The notes under the pieces: model-generated | What the model was told of the DNA's origin: nothing | Database searches by the model: none | Seen by the model: only the letters and a program-made list of their open reading frames with translations | Translations under genes and position numbers: made by a program | Assembly: GCA_025058735.1 (NCBI GenBank) | Contig: JANXDX010000020.1 | Coordinates: forward strand, 1 to 64,000 | Length of the DNA stretch: 64,000 nucleotides | Direction of reading: 5' to 3' | Origin: Archaeoglobaceae archaeon | Lineage (GTDB): Archaea; Halobacteriota; Archaeoglobi; Archaeoglobales; Archaeoglobaceae | Shown here: positions 1 through 9,145 of the stretch, piece after piece | How positions within the stretch are numbered: the first letter of the stretch is position 1 | Layout: each line of letters starts with the position of its first letter

Positions 1-913
1 TGATGTTGCCATAGGTTAAGTTGAAGCTAAAGACTGCGAAGCCAAATGGTTCGAAGTAGTAAGGAGCTGCGGTTGAGTTGCTATAGTTTCCTGTGACACT
101 GAAAGTTATGTTAACGTTTGGAGAAGCAGTGTTTAATGAAATGCCAGTTACATTTAACGCATCATTAGCTCCAGCGGTATAAGGACCATCCCACCAATTC
201 GTCGATCCCTTATTCGAGTTTACATTGCTTATTGGACCAAGCAAAACCCATTGATTGCTTCCAAAGTGCGCAGTTTGATTGCTCAAATACTTCGTTATGT
301 TCAAAGAAACATTGTTTCCAGTTAAACTAACCGCAGTCTTTCCAAACCAAGCTTCATTAAGACTGACGTTCAGATAAACTGTCCATGTGTAATTACCTCT
401 CGCAGGGATCTTGTTTGGATCGTAGCGCTCAGTAATTATGAAAGGTGCTCCATCGCTTATACCCATTGCAGTATCGTCAACATCGTAGAAAATGCTCACA
501 AGCTCATTTGGCTTAAGCAATGGTATATGGATGAAGCAATCCGCTCCAGTTGTGTTGAAAACTCCCGCCTTGTTTATTTTATCTGGAACAAAGCCAGTTG
601 CAGAACTGCTAACTCTTACAACACTGCTTGAACCGTTGTAGAAAAGTCTACAATCGCCAGTATTATTGGTTAAATTGACTGCGATCCAGATGTCGTAAAT
701 AGCTTCGCTAGCTTTGTTTGTTATGTTTATGTAGCCTGTTACATTGGTTGTGTAAGTGATCTGAGTTAAGTTTCCGGTAAAATCGTAGTCTATTACGTTA
801 ACAGTCGTATTTATCTTCTCCTCAATCACTACATCCAGCGGTGCGGCGCTTGCTAGGCCTATTGCTACAATCAACAATATCGCGATCGTTCCAACGTATT
901 TTAAAAACTTCAT
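1..913 (-). CDS. Secreted/surface protein, signal peptide, sequon-rich, C-terminus truncated by window edge
   Basis: Reverse complement from ATG at 911-913 is open to the window edge: MKFLKYVGTIAILLIVAIGLASAAPLDVVIEEKINTTVNVIDYDFTGNLTQITYTTNVTGYINIT... Typical signal peptide followed by many N-X-S/T sequons. Not in the supplied ORF track, probably because it lacks a stop in the window. Confidence 0.85.
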   Translation of the reverse strand, partial: MKFLKYVGTIAILLIVAIGLASAAPLDVVIEEKINTTVNVIDYDFTGNLTQITYTTNVTGYINITNKASEAIYDIWIAVNLTNNTGDCRLFYNGSSSVVRVSSSATGFVPDKINKAGVFNTTGADCFIHIPLLKPNELVSIFYDVDDTAMGISDGAPFIITERYDPNKIPARGNYTWTVYLNVSLNEAWFGKTAVSLTGNNVSLNITKYLSNQTAHFGSNQWVLLGPISNVNSNKGSTNWWDGPYTAGANDALNVTGISLNTASPNVNITFSVTGNYSNSTAAPYYFEPFGFAVFSFNLTYGNI

Positions 914-1050
914 CAGGTACAATCTTCAGGTAGGATATAAAGCTTTTTGTCATTAAATCGAACTCAATATATTTTATAAAATATTTTATAAACAAAAATT
1001 TCAACTAAAAACGAAACGATAGATTTTTAAAAACTTTACAAACTAAAAAT

Positions 1051-1743
1051 GTGAAACTCGCATTTGGACTAATTGCACTGCTCTTTTTGATCCAAATATC
1101 TTCAGCCCAAGTACTGGAAATTTCAGAGATGAAGCTGTCCGTTTTTGTGAAAGATAAAGCCCACATGAGGTACGAAATGACTTTAAAGAACAAAATAGAC
1201 AAACCTTTGGTTCCTGGAATTTCAGAGATAAGGTTGCAGAAAGTTGAGCCAACAACTATTCTAATCTTTCCAATTCCATTTGGAGAGAGAAAACAAAGTG
1301 TGGAAGTTGAAAATTTGAAAGCTTATTCAGAAAACATAAATCTGAAAACGAGCTTTGAAAAGTTCGATGAATACTCCGCGATCTACTATGAGTTGTGGTA
1401 TCCAATAGAGCCTTATGGAGAGAGGAGAGTAGTTCTAGAGTTTGATGCTGATCTAGTTGATCATGGAATCTTATTCAAGAGCATTACGATTCCGATCGGT
1501 GGAGATGTAGATATAAAGAAGGTCGAACTTAACTTAACTTCTGATTGGAAGCTTTGCTATTTTGAAAAGGAAATTAAAACAGTTCCAGCAAATCACATAA
1601 CATTTGTTACAGCTGAATTTTCCATAATTCCATTCCCAATTTTACCGTTTCGCGGCTATCTGCTTTTCTGGGGAACAGTTCTTTCCCTAGTATTGGTTTT
1701 GTCTTTGATTGCAAAAAAATTGAAAAGAGCTGAAAAATCATGA
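1051..1743 (+). CDS. Predicted secreted/membrane-anchored protein (N-terminal signal, C-terminal TM), unknown function
   Basis: GTG start; hydrophobic N-terminus MKLAFGLIALLFLIQISSAQ and C-terminal TM followed by KKLKRAEKS. Confidence 0.75.
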   Translation: MKLAFGLIALLFLIQISSAQVLEISEMKLSVFVKDKAHMRYEMTLKNKIDKPLVPGISEIRLQKVEPTTILIFPIPFGERKQSVEVENLKAYSENINLKTSFEKFDEYSAIYYELWYPIEPYGERRVVLEFDADLVDHGILFKSITIPIGGDVDIKKVELNLTSDWKLCYFEKEIKTVPANHITFVTAEFSIIPFPILPFRGYLLFWGTVLSLVLVLSLIAKKLKRAEKS

Positions 1744-3098
1744 TATTTTTACTACTCTTTTTAATTCTTACTCCAGCTCAGGCTTGCGTTTTTGAAATAA
1801 GGAGTGCAACTTTTTACACTGATGGAACTCAAGTTGTAACGAGGGATTGGTTTGTAGTAGATTTCAAAAACGAATACAACTACGAACTCTTCGATATTCA
1901 ATTCAACGATCTTGTGATTGTTCCAGTTGTTGGGAAAGGTGAAAGGATAAGATTGGATCCGTACAAAAACGTAACTCCAGTGAATTTTCCAATATCCATA
2001 AGAGCTTTCGTTATTACAACTGAAAGTTTCAGTAAAGTAGAGTACTCAATTCTAAACAAGGGCCGTGAAACAGATGTAACTGTAAAGATCCCGTTGTTTG
2101 CAGAGCTCTTGAGCTGTGAAAACTGTGAAATAAAAGATCATGTATTTTTCAAGAAAACTCTTAAAGAGAATGAATTTGCAAACTTCTCTCTAATCACAAC
2201 CCGTTCATTCAGCATTCCAGATGGAGAAGTGATCTTTACTTACAAAGAAGATCTCAACTTCAGTTTTACTGCAAACGTTCCAGTAACAATTGAGAAGGGC
2301 TTTGCTGAAAAGTGGATCGGGAATTTCAAGGTATCAAACATTTTTGATAAAGATATGAAAGTAAGAGCTGTAGCTTTTGTCGAATTCTGTAACTTGACTT
2401 GTAAAAGGTTGGAACTTTTCAATGAAAGCTTTTTACTCAGGAGTAATGAAGTTTTTTCAAAAAAAGTTGAAGTTGAAAGTTCCGAAGTTCCTATATTCAT
2501 TTTCAAAGTTGATGCAAAAGTTGAAGATTTTTGTCCCCTTTTAATTGTTCCTGCGAAAGAGTTGGATGGAAGGTATTTGATAGGTAGTGCTCTGCTGAAA
2601 GGTTTTAGCTATACAGCACCGGAAATTCCTAGAAGAGTTGGAGTAGGTATAATAACTCCAACGGTAACTCCTACACCGATCACAACCTTCGTTGTAAGAC
2701 CAGAAGTTACGATTCCGTTGATCAGATTTCCAAAAGAGGTTTTCAATTATTATATAATAGCAACAAAACCTGCCTTCTTTGGAATCTTCATTTTAACACT
2801 TCTATTTTCTGTAAGAAGGAGAGGTTTGGTTGCTCTGAAAGAACATGAAAAGCTTCTCAAAATACCTAACAGGATCCGCATCTACACTCCACCTTCAAGT
2901 CCACTGATCGGTGGAATCGTAGTTGAACCAGATGAGAAATTAGTCTCAGAGCTTATAAAAAAAGGAATAAGTAGGGAGTACGCCGAAGCAATTTCAATAG
3001 CGATAAAAGTTAAAAAACCTCTCGTAGTTAGTGATCTGTACGTTGCAAAATTTGCTCTATCTTTCGGGATTCCAGTGATCATTTATGGTAGAACTTGA
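1740..3098 (+). CDS. Predicted surface protein with signal peptide, Pro/Thr-rich linker and TM, plus cytoplasmic C-terminal domain
   Basis: Overlaps upstream stop by 4 nt; signal MIFLLLFLILTPAQAC; PTVTPTPITTF linker; TM YYIIATKPAFFGIFILTLLFSV. Confidence 0.75.
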   Translation: MIFLLLFLILTPAQACVFEIRSATFYTDGTQVVTRDWFVVDFKNEYNYELFDIQFNDLVIVPVVGKGERIRLDPYKNVTPVNFPISIRAFVITTESFSKVEYSILNKGRETDVTVKIPLFAELLSCENCEIKDHVFFKKTLKENEFANFSLITTRSFSIPDGEVIFTYKEDLNFSFTANVPVTIEKGFAEKWIGNFKVSNIFDKDMKVRAVAFVEFCNLTCKRLELFNESFLLRSNEVFSKKVEVESSEVPIFIFKVDAKVEDFCPLLIVPAKELDGRYLIGSALLKGFSYTAPEIPRRVGVGIITPTVTPTPITTFVVRPEVTIPLIRFPKEVFNYYIIATKPAFFGIFILTLLFSVRRRGLVALKEHEKLLKIPNRIRIYTPPSSPLIGGIVVEPDEKLVSELIKKGISREYAEAISIAIKVKKPLVVSDLYVAKFALSFGIPVIIYGRT

Positions 3099-3618
3099 AG
3101 AGACGATGGAAGAAATGATGAGAAGGCTGCGCCTAAGAGATACTATAGCAGCGATTGCAATATCTTCAGCCTTTATTACCTTTGGAATCTTGATTTTGGT
3201 ACTCATGGACGTGATCTTTGTACCCCTAGCCCTTAGAACTTTCACAGCAGTAGTACTTTTGTTTTTAGCTTGGATCTTCATGATCGTTGGAATATATCTG
3301 CTAACAACACTGCCGATGCCTAAAAAATCGAAACTCGTAGCAGACTCTTATGGAGTAGAGAAACTTGTAGAAAAGGGTTACAGAGGAAGAGTTTACATCT
3401 CAGCGGAGACGTTCAAAAGGTTGCCATCTGATGCTGTTTTGAAGATCGATCTAAAAGTAATAGATGTAAACGGTAAAGAAGCTGAAAAGTACAAAAAATA
3501 TGGAGAGGAGCTTTCCCATACAATCGTATTAGCAAAAAGACTTAAAGCAAAGATTGTTAGCTCAAAAAAAGGTAAGATTGAAGGAGTTGAAGTTGTAACT
3601 GTGGATGATGTTTATTAA
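3085..3618 (+). CDS. Membrane protein with two N-terminal TM helices and a soluble C-terminal domain
   Basis: Overlaps preceding ORF end; two hydrophobic helices (IAAIAISSAFITFGILILVLMDVIF; FTAVVLLFLAWIFMIVGIYLL). Confidence 0.7.
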   Translation: MVELEETMEEMMRRLRLRDTIAAIAISSAFITFGILILVLMDVIFVPLALRTFTAVVLLFLAWIFMIVGIYLLTTLPMPKKSKLVADSYGVEKLVEKGYRGRVYISAETFKRLPSDAVLKIDLKVIDVNGKEAEKYKKYGEELSHTIVLAKRLKAKIVSSKKGKIEGVEVVTVDDVY

Positions 3619-3734
3619 TTTTAATTGAATAATAATAAAGTTTTTATTTAATAAATTATACTTCGTCGACTTACACTTTGCTGTATCGACGTTAAAGCTT
3701 TTAATTCGCAGTCGAAAGATTTTCAGGTGATGAA

Positions 3735-5966
3735 ATGCCTATACTTTGGCTTGAAGAAGTCGATAGAAACGATCTACCTATCGTTGGTGGAAAAGCTGCA
3801 AATCTTGGAGAGCTAATAAGAATAGGTCTCCCAGTTCCAGACGGTTTTGTAGTTGATGCGAAGAGTTTCAAAGATTTCATAGAAAGAGTAGGATTGAAAG
3901 AAAAAATCTATCCAATACTAAATTCTTTGGATGTTGAGAAAACTGATGAATTAAATAAGGCTTCTGAAAAAATAAGGGAGATGATCGAAAGATCTGAAAT
4001 GCCAAAGGAGATAGAAATTGAGATCAGAGAAGCTTACAGAAAATTGGGGAACGTATACGTAGCTGTAAGAAGTTCTGCCACTGCAGAAGATCTTCCAGAG
4101 GCTAGCTTTGCTGGTCAACAGGAAACTTATTTAAACGTTTTTGGTGAAGATGAAGTTGTTGAAAAAGTTAAAAAGTGCTGGGCTAGCCTTTTTACTCCGA
4201 GGGCAATATACTACAGAGTTCAGCACAACTTCAAGCATGAAAACGTTAGTATAGCTGTAGTTGTTCAGAAGATGATAAACAGTGAAAAGAGTGGAGTCAT
4301 GTTCACTTCTCACCCAGTAACAGGTGAAAAGAAGTGTTTAATTGAGGCTGTTTTTGGTTTAGGTGAAGCAATTGTTAGCGGATCAGTAACACCAGATACT
4401 TACGTTTACGATAGAATGAAGAGGAAAATTGAGGAAGTTAAAGTAGGGGAAAAGAAGTTTATGTTAACAAGAAAAGATGGGAAAACTGTAAAAGTTGATC
4501 TAGGTTCGGAGAAAGTTAATCAGAGAGTTTTGAGTGATGAGGAAATTTTAAAGTTGGTTGAGCTTGGAGAAGTTATAGAGGAGCATTATGGAAAACCACA
4601 AGATGTAGAATGGGCTGTGGAGAATGGACAAATATACATAGTTCAATCAAGACCAGTAACAACTATAAAAGAGGAAAAAAAGGAAGTGGAGGAAGTTGAA
4701 GGGAAAGTTTTATTGAAAGGTCTAGGAGCTTCACCTGGTATAGCATTTGGAAGAGTGAAAGTTGTTTTTGGCTTAAACGACCTTTCAAAGGTTGAAAATG
4801 GTGACATCTTAGTTACAACTATGACGACTCCAGATATGGTTCCAGCTATGAAGAGGGCATCTGCAATAGTTACCGATGAAGGAGGGATGACTTGCCATGC
4901 AGCTATAGTTTCAAGAGAACTCGGAGTCCCCGCTGTAGTTGGAACCAAGAATGCTACTAAAGTTTTAAAAGATGGGGTTGTCGTAACAGTTGATGGAAGT
5001 AGAGGTATAATCTACTCTGGAAAGGTAGAGGAGAAAGAAGAGGAAAGGTTTGAAATTTATCCACAAATAGTAACTGCTACTGAAGTAAAGGTCAACCTTT
5101 CTGTTCCAGATGCTGCTGAAAAAGTTGCAAAAGAGACTAATGCTGATGGAGTTGGACTTTTTAGAATAGAGCACATGATACTTGGCTTAGATAAGCATCC
5201 GATGAAGTTCATAAAAGATGGAGAAGTTGAAAAATACATAGAGTTGTTGTACAGAGAAATGAAGAAGGTTGTCAAAGCATTCTATCCAAAACCTGTTTGG
5301 ATAAGAACTCTAGATGCTCCAACAGATGAATTTAGAACGATGATCGGTGGAGAAGAAGAGCCGATAGAGCCAAACCCTATGCTTGGATACAGAGGTATAA
5401 GGAGAGATCTTATAGAAGTTGAACACCTGAAAGCTCAGTTCAGAGCTGTAAAGAAGTTAGTTGATGAAGGGTTTACAAACATAGGTCTTATGATACCTCT
5501 TGTCATATCTGCTGATGAAGTTAGGAAAGCTAAAGATGTTGCAAGGGAAGTCGGTTTAGATCTTGGCAAGATAAAGTTTGGAATAATGGTTGAAACTCCA
5601 GCTGCAGCTTTGATAATTGAAGATCTGATCGAAGAAGGGATAGACTTCGTAAGCATAGGATCTAACGATCTAACACAGTATACACTTGCAGTTGATAGAA
5701 ACAACCAACTTATAGCTCACTTGTACGATGAAAGACATCCAGCAGTTATGAAGTTGATAGAGAGAGTTATAAAGATCTGCAAAGAGAAAAAAGTCGAAAC
5801 TTCTATATGTGGACAGGCTGGAAGTTATCCAGACGTAGTTGCTAAGCTAGTAGAAATGGGGATAGACAGTGTTTCTGCAAACCCAGATGCTGTAAGGAAG
5901 ATAAGAGAAGTAGTTGCAAAAGTTGAGAAGAAGTTGATCTTGGAGAAAGTTAGAGGGTTTAGATGA
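3735..5966 (+). CDS. ppsA: Phosphoenolpyruvate synthase
   Basis: 743 aa with PEP-utilising domains: N-terminal PPDK domain, TDEGGMTCHAAIVSRELGVPAVVG phospho-His motif, C-terminal FVSIGSNDLTQYTLAVDRN. Confidence 0.95.
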   Translation: MPILWLEEVDRNDLPIVGGKAANLGELIRIGLPVPDGFVVDAKSFKDFIERVGLKEKIYPILNSLDVEKTDELNKASEKIREMIERSEMPKEIEIEIREAYRKLGNVYVAVRSSATAEDLPEASFAGQQETYLNVFGEDEVVEKVKKCWASLFTPRAIYYRVQHNFKHENVSIAVVVQKMINSEKSGVMFTSHPVTGEKKCLIEAVFGLGEAIVSGSVTPDTYVYDRMKRKIEEVKVGEKKFMLTRKDGKTVKVDLGSEKVNQRVLSDEEILKLVELGEVIEEHYGKPQDVEWAVENGQIYIVQSRPVTTIKEEKKEVEEVEGKVLLKGLGASPGIAFGRVKVVFGLNDLSKVENGDILVTTMTTPDMVPAMKRASAIVTDEGGMTCHAAIVSRELGVPAVVGTKNATKVLKDGVVVTVDGSRGIIYSGKVEEKEEERFEIYPQIVTATEVKVNLSVPDAAEKVAKETNADGVGLFRIEHMILGLDKHPMKFIKDGEVEKYIELLYREMKKVVKAFYPKPVWIRTLDAPTDEFRTMIGGEEEPIEPNPMLGYRGIRRDLIEVEHLKAQFRAVKKLVDEGFTNIGLMIPLVISADEVRKAKDVAREVGLDLGKIKFGIMVETPAAALIIEDLIEEGIDFVSIGSNDLTQYTLAVDRNNQLIAHLYDERHPAVMKLIERVIKICKEKKVETSICGQAGSYPDVVAKLVEMGIDSVSANPDAVRKIREVVAKVEKKLILEKVRGFR

Positions 5967-6514
5967 TCTTCAGCGAAACAACCTTCAAAATCGAAGCTGT
6001 AAAAATAGCTGCATATTTGCTTGCAGAAAACGCAAGAACGGCTCCAAAGTCTAGAGGACAGGATAGTTTAGATATAGTGTACATAGATGGTTACGAGTTG
6101 AGAAAGCTCTGCGAGGAGATGAAAAAGATATCTGAAGAGTTGAACGACAGAGTTTTCAAGAGAGATGCTGAAAGTATAGAAAAATCACAGGGAGTTCTTT
6201 TAATAGGTGTTGAATCGAGAAAACCTTTGAATTTAAACTGCGGAGGATGCGGATATAAGAGTTGTGAAGAGTTTCAAAAAGCTTTGAGTGTAAATGTAAA
6301 ATTCACAGGCCCTTCATGCATTTTTAAACTTCTAGACTTAGGGATTGCCGTTGGATCTGTTGCAAAACTGTCATCAATTTTAGGATTGGACACAAGAATT
6401 ATGTACACAGCAGGATTTGCTGCCAAGAGATTGGAGTATGTGAAAGGAGACGTAGTACTAGCTATTCCAATAGCAACTCTAGGCAAAAATCCATTCTTCG
6501 ATAGAAAAGATTAG
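5963..6514 (+). CDS. DUF2148-like ferredoxin-domain protein
   Basis: Contains CGGCGYKSCEEF cysteine motif; overlaps ppsA stop by 4 nt. Confidence 0.7.
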   Translation: MIFSETTFKIEAVKIAAYLLAENARTAPKSRGQDSLDIVYIDGYELRKLCEEMKKISEELNDRVFKRDAESIEKSQGVLLIGVESRKPLNLNCGGCGYKSCEEFQKALSVNVKFTGPSCIFKLLDLGIAVGSVAKLSSILGLDTRIMYTAGFAAKRLEYVKGDVVLAIPIATLGKNPFFDRKD

Positions 6515-6656
6515 AAAAGATTAAATTCAACCAAATTATTTTCAAATACGTTTGCTTCTTGATCTAATCTTTTGTATTATCTTTATTTTTAACTGTTTTC
6601 TATCCCTCGAATTCGAAAAAGCAAAATCTTTTTATCTTTTCTGTGAACTTTCCGTC

Positions 6657-7031
6657 ATGAAGATTGGAGATGCGATGGTTAAAAACGTAGTCTTCGTAGA
6701 CTATTCTACAAAGATCTTAGAAGTCTGCAAGATAATGGGAGAAAAGAGGATAGGCAGTGTAATAGTTCTGAGAAGTGGAAAGCCCTATGGAATATTTACA
6801 GAGAGAGACCTTCTTTCAAAAGTATTCTTAGAGGGAAAACTGGAAGAGGAGGTAGGAAAATACGCCTCTTCACCTCTAGTAGTTGTATCTCCAGATTACG
6901 ATGTAAGAGAAGCTGTAAAGATAATGAGAGATCTAAAGATTAGAAGGCTAGTTGTAAGTGAAGGAGATAAGATAGTTGGAATATTGACAGCATCGGATAT
7001 AGTCAAACTTCTTGGGGAAGGTAAGATATGA
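6657..7031 (+). CDS. CBS-domain pair protein
   Basis: Likely start at internal ATG 6657 (MKIGDAMVKNVVFVDYSTKILEV...); ORF-track start 6552 adds a non-homologous-looking extension. Two CBS repeats. Confidence 0.85.
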   Translation: MKIGDAMVKNVVFVDYSTKILEVCKIMGEKRIGSVIVLRSGKPYGIFTERDLLSKVFLEGKLEEEVGKYASSPLVVVSPDYDVREAVKIMRDLKIRRLVVSEGDKIVGILTASDIVKLLGEGKI

Positions 7032-7231
7032 AGTGCGTTGAATGTGGAAAGGAGTTGGAAGAGAAAAAAGAAGGAATAGAATGGCGCCTCTGCACTTTTT
7101 GTAAGAAATCTGTATGCTTCGACGACTTACATTACATTGGAATTTGGAGAAGGGGACTTTATTCGAATTTTGTAGACGTTTTTCCTGTATGCAAGAACTG
7201 TTTACCAAAATTCAAGGGTACTTTGAGATAA
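7028..7231 (+). CDS. Small zinc-binding-type protein (CxxC motifs)
   Basis: MKCVECGKELEEKKEGIEWRLCTFCKKSVC...CKNC; 4-nt overlap with upstream CBS gene. Confidence 0.6.
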   Translation: MKCVECGKELEEKKEGIEWRLCTFCKKSVCFDDLHYIGIWRRGLYSNFVDVFPVCKNCLPKFKGTLR

Positions 7232-7819
7232 CTTTGAAAAAGTTTTCCACTTTTTCCTTACAAATGGAGGAATGTTCCCATTTTTTATCAATTTCTTTAG
7301 AAATTCCCTTGTCTTAGGGTCGCTAGAATAACCACTCCCAAAATCTCCAAAGATCTTTTTCATTTTCTCAATTTCAATTTCTCTCTCAACTTTTGCCACT
7401 ATTGAAGCTGCAGAAACTATCGGATATATATCATCTGCTCTGTGAGATGCGAAAACATCAACTCCAGTTCTTTCCTTTAGCTTACTTGACAATCTCTCTG
7501 GAAAAACGTCGAAGCTGTCAACGTAGACAGCTTTTGGCTTCAAATTCAAGATTACTTTTGAATAAGCTTCAAATAGAATTTCGTTCAAGCTCATGTAGCA
7601 CATCTTCTTGTCTAGCTCTTCTGGCCAGATTTTTAAAACAAAGATCTTTGAAACTTCAACTACTTTTTCATAAAGCTCAACCCTTTTTTTGTGACTCAGC
7701 TTCTTCGAATCTTTAACTCCTATCTTTTTGAAAAAATCCTGATCTTCAGAACAAACCCCAGCCACAACTAATGGCCCTAAAACACAACCTTTTCCAGCCT
7801 CATCTATTCCAGCTATCAT
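7202..7819 (-). CDS. rnhB: Ribonuclease HII
   Basis: MIAGIDEAGKGCVLGPLVVAGV, DSKKLS, ASIVAKVEREIEI motifs. Confidence 0.95.
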   Translation of the reverse strand: MIAGIDEAGKGCVLGPLVVAGVCSEDQDFFKKIGVKDSKKLSHKKRVELYEKVVEVSKIFVLKIWPEELDKKMCYMSLNEILFEAYSKVILNLKPKAVYVDSFDVFPERLSSKLKERTGVDVFASHRADDIYPIVSAASIVAKVEREIEIEKMKKIFGDFGSGYSSDPKTREFLKKLIKNGNIPPFVRKKWKTFSKLSQSTLEFW

Positions 7820-9105
7820 ATCTTCAAACCTTTTATAGGTATCCTACCTTTTTTCACCTTTTTCATCAAACTCTTCATCGTCTCATAGTACTTCAGAAGT
7901 TCTTTAACTTCCTGGATCGAAGTTCCACTTCCTATAGCTATCCTCCTTATCCTAGAAGAGTCGAGGATCTTTGGATTCAGCAGTTCCTCTTCAGTCATCG
8001 AATCCATCATCACTTTGAACTTCTTCATCTTCTCCTGAGTAACTTCTATAGCATCATCGTTTACTTTTAAACCCAAAAAAGGAAGCATTTCAAATACCTT
8101 CCTTATAGGCCCCATCTTTTCTATTGCTTCAATTTGCTTGTAAATATCTTTCAAAGTAAAAGTCCCCTTCAAAAAAGCCTCAGCATCTATCTCCTCTTCC
8201 TTCACTATTCTCTCCACCTTTTCCATCAAAGATTTTACATCACCCATTCCAAGTAACCTAGATACAAAACTCGTTGGATCGAATTTTTCAAAATCTTCGA
8301 CTTTTTCACCAGTTCCTATAAAAGCTATTGGAATACCTATTTCTCTAGCTGCAGAAAGGGCTCCGCCACCTTTAGCAGTACCATCGAACTTCGTTACAAT
8401 TATACCATCTATCTTCACTGCATCGTGAAAAGCTTTAGCCTGCTTAGCTGCAAGCTGACCAGTTGCTGCATCTACAACTAGAAACTTGTAATCTGGATCT
8501 AAAGCTTTAGCAATTTCCTTCATCTCTTTTATCAGATCATCTTCAAGCGCATGCCTTCCAGCAGTATCTACTATCAACATGTCGTAATCTTTTAAATTTT
8601 CCAATCCCCTAACAACAATTTCAACAGAATTTTTTCCATCTTTCTCCCCATAAAAACCAACTTTGTAACTTTCAGCTAGCTGTTTCAACTGCTCATAAGC
8701 TGCAGGTCTAAAGGTGTCTGCAGCTATCACGGCTGTTTTCAAACCATAATCTTTGTAAAATTTTGCAATTTTAACAGCCGTAGTAGTCTTACCACTTCCA
8801 TGAAGTCCGATCAGCATGATCTTACACTTTTTTAGAGGTATTTCCAACCCTTCTCCAACACCTTTTAACAACTCCTCATAAACTATTTTTAGAACGTGCT
8901 CCTTTGTAGTCAACCCTGGCAAAACTTCTTCACTACTTGCTCTTTTCCTTATAGAATCGCTTATCTCTTTGACTTGCTTAACGTTCACATCTGCTTTGAT
9001 CAAAGCTCTCTGAATATCTTTAATTATCTCCTCAACGAACTTCTTATCAACGCTGCTAGCTCCAAGTATTTTCCTAGCTACATCTTTAAGAGTTTCAAGT
9101 GCCAT
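7816..9105 (-). CDS. srp54: Signal recognition particle 54 kDa protein (SRP54/Ffh)
   Basis: MALETLKDVARKILG..., GLHGSGKTTTAVKIA, DTAGRH, TKFDGTAKGGGALS; start refined to internal ATG at 9103-9105. Confidence 0.96.
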   Translation of the reverse strand: MALETLKDVARKILGASSVDKKFVEEIIKDIQRALIKADVNVKQVKEISDSIRKRASSEEVLPGLTTKEHVLKIVYEELLKGVGEGLEIPLKKCKIMLIGLHGSGKTTTAVKIAKFYKDYGLKTAVIAADTFRPAAYEQLKQLAESYKVGFYGEKDGKNSVEIVVRGLENLKDYDMLIVDTAGRHALEDDLIKEMKEIAKALDPDYKFLVVDAATGQLAAKQAKAFHDAVKIDGIIVTKFDGTAKGGGALSAAREIGIPIAFIGTGEKVEDFEKFDPTSFVSRLLGMGDVKSLMEKVERIVKEEEIDAEAFLKGTFTLKDIYKQIEAIEKMGPIRKVFEMLPFLGLKVNDDAIEVTQEKMKKFKVMMDSMTEEELLNPKILDSSRIRRIAIGSGTSIQEVKELLKYYETMKSLMKKVKKGRIPIKGLKI

Positions 9106-9145
9106 CAGTATGAGTTGCAAAAAGGTATAAAAAGACAACTGATGA

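Noticed and set aside
822-1004. ORF-track 60-aa minus ORF
   Set aside because: Overlaps the start of the clear signal-peptide CDS (1-913) in another frame and has no protein-like features.
2240-2506. 88-aa minus ORF inside 1740-3098
   Set aside because: Antisense shadow of the well-supported plus-strand CDS; Ser/Lys-rich low-complexity composition.
3620-3670. Short AT-rich repeats (TTATTTAATAAATTATA) before ppsA, and similar tracts at 970-995 and 13325-13370
   Set aside because: Consistent with archaeal TATA/BRE promoters and general AT bias; no regular repeat or spacer structure.
4643-4948. 101-aa minus ORF inside ppsA
   Set aside because: Antisense shadow of a strongly conserved gene.
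7771-8070. 99-aa plus ORF opposite srp54/rnhB
   Set aside because: Antisense, His/Leu/Phe-rich artefact.
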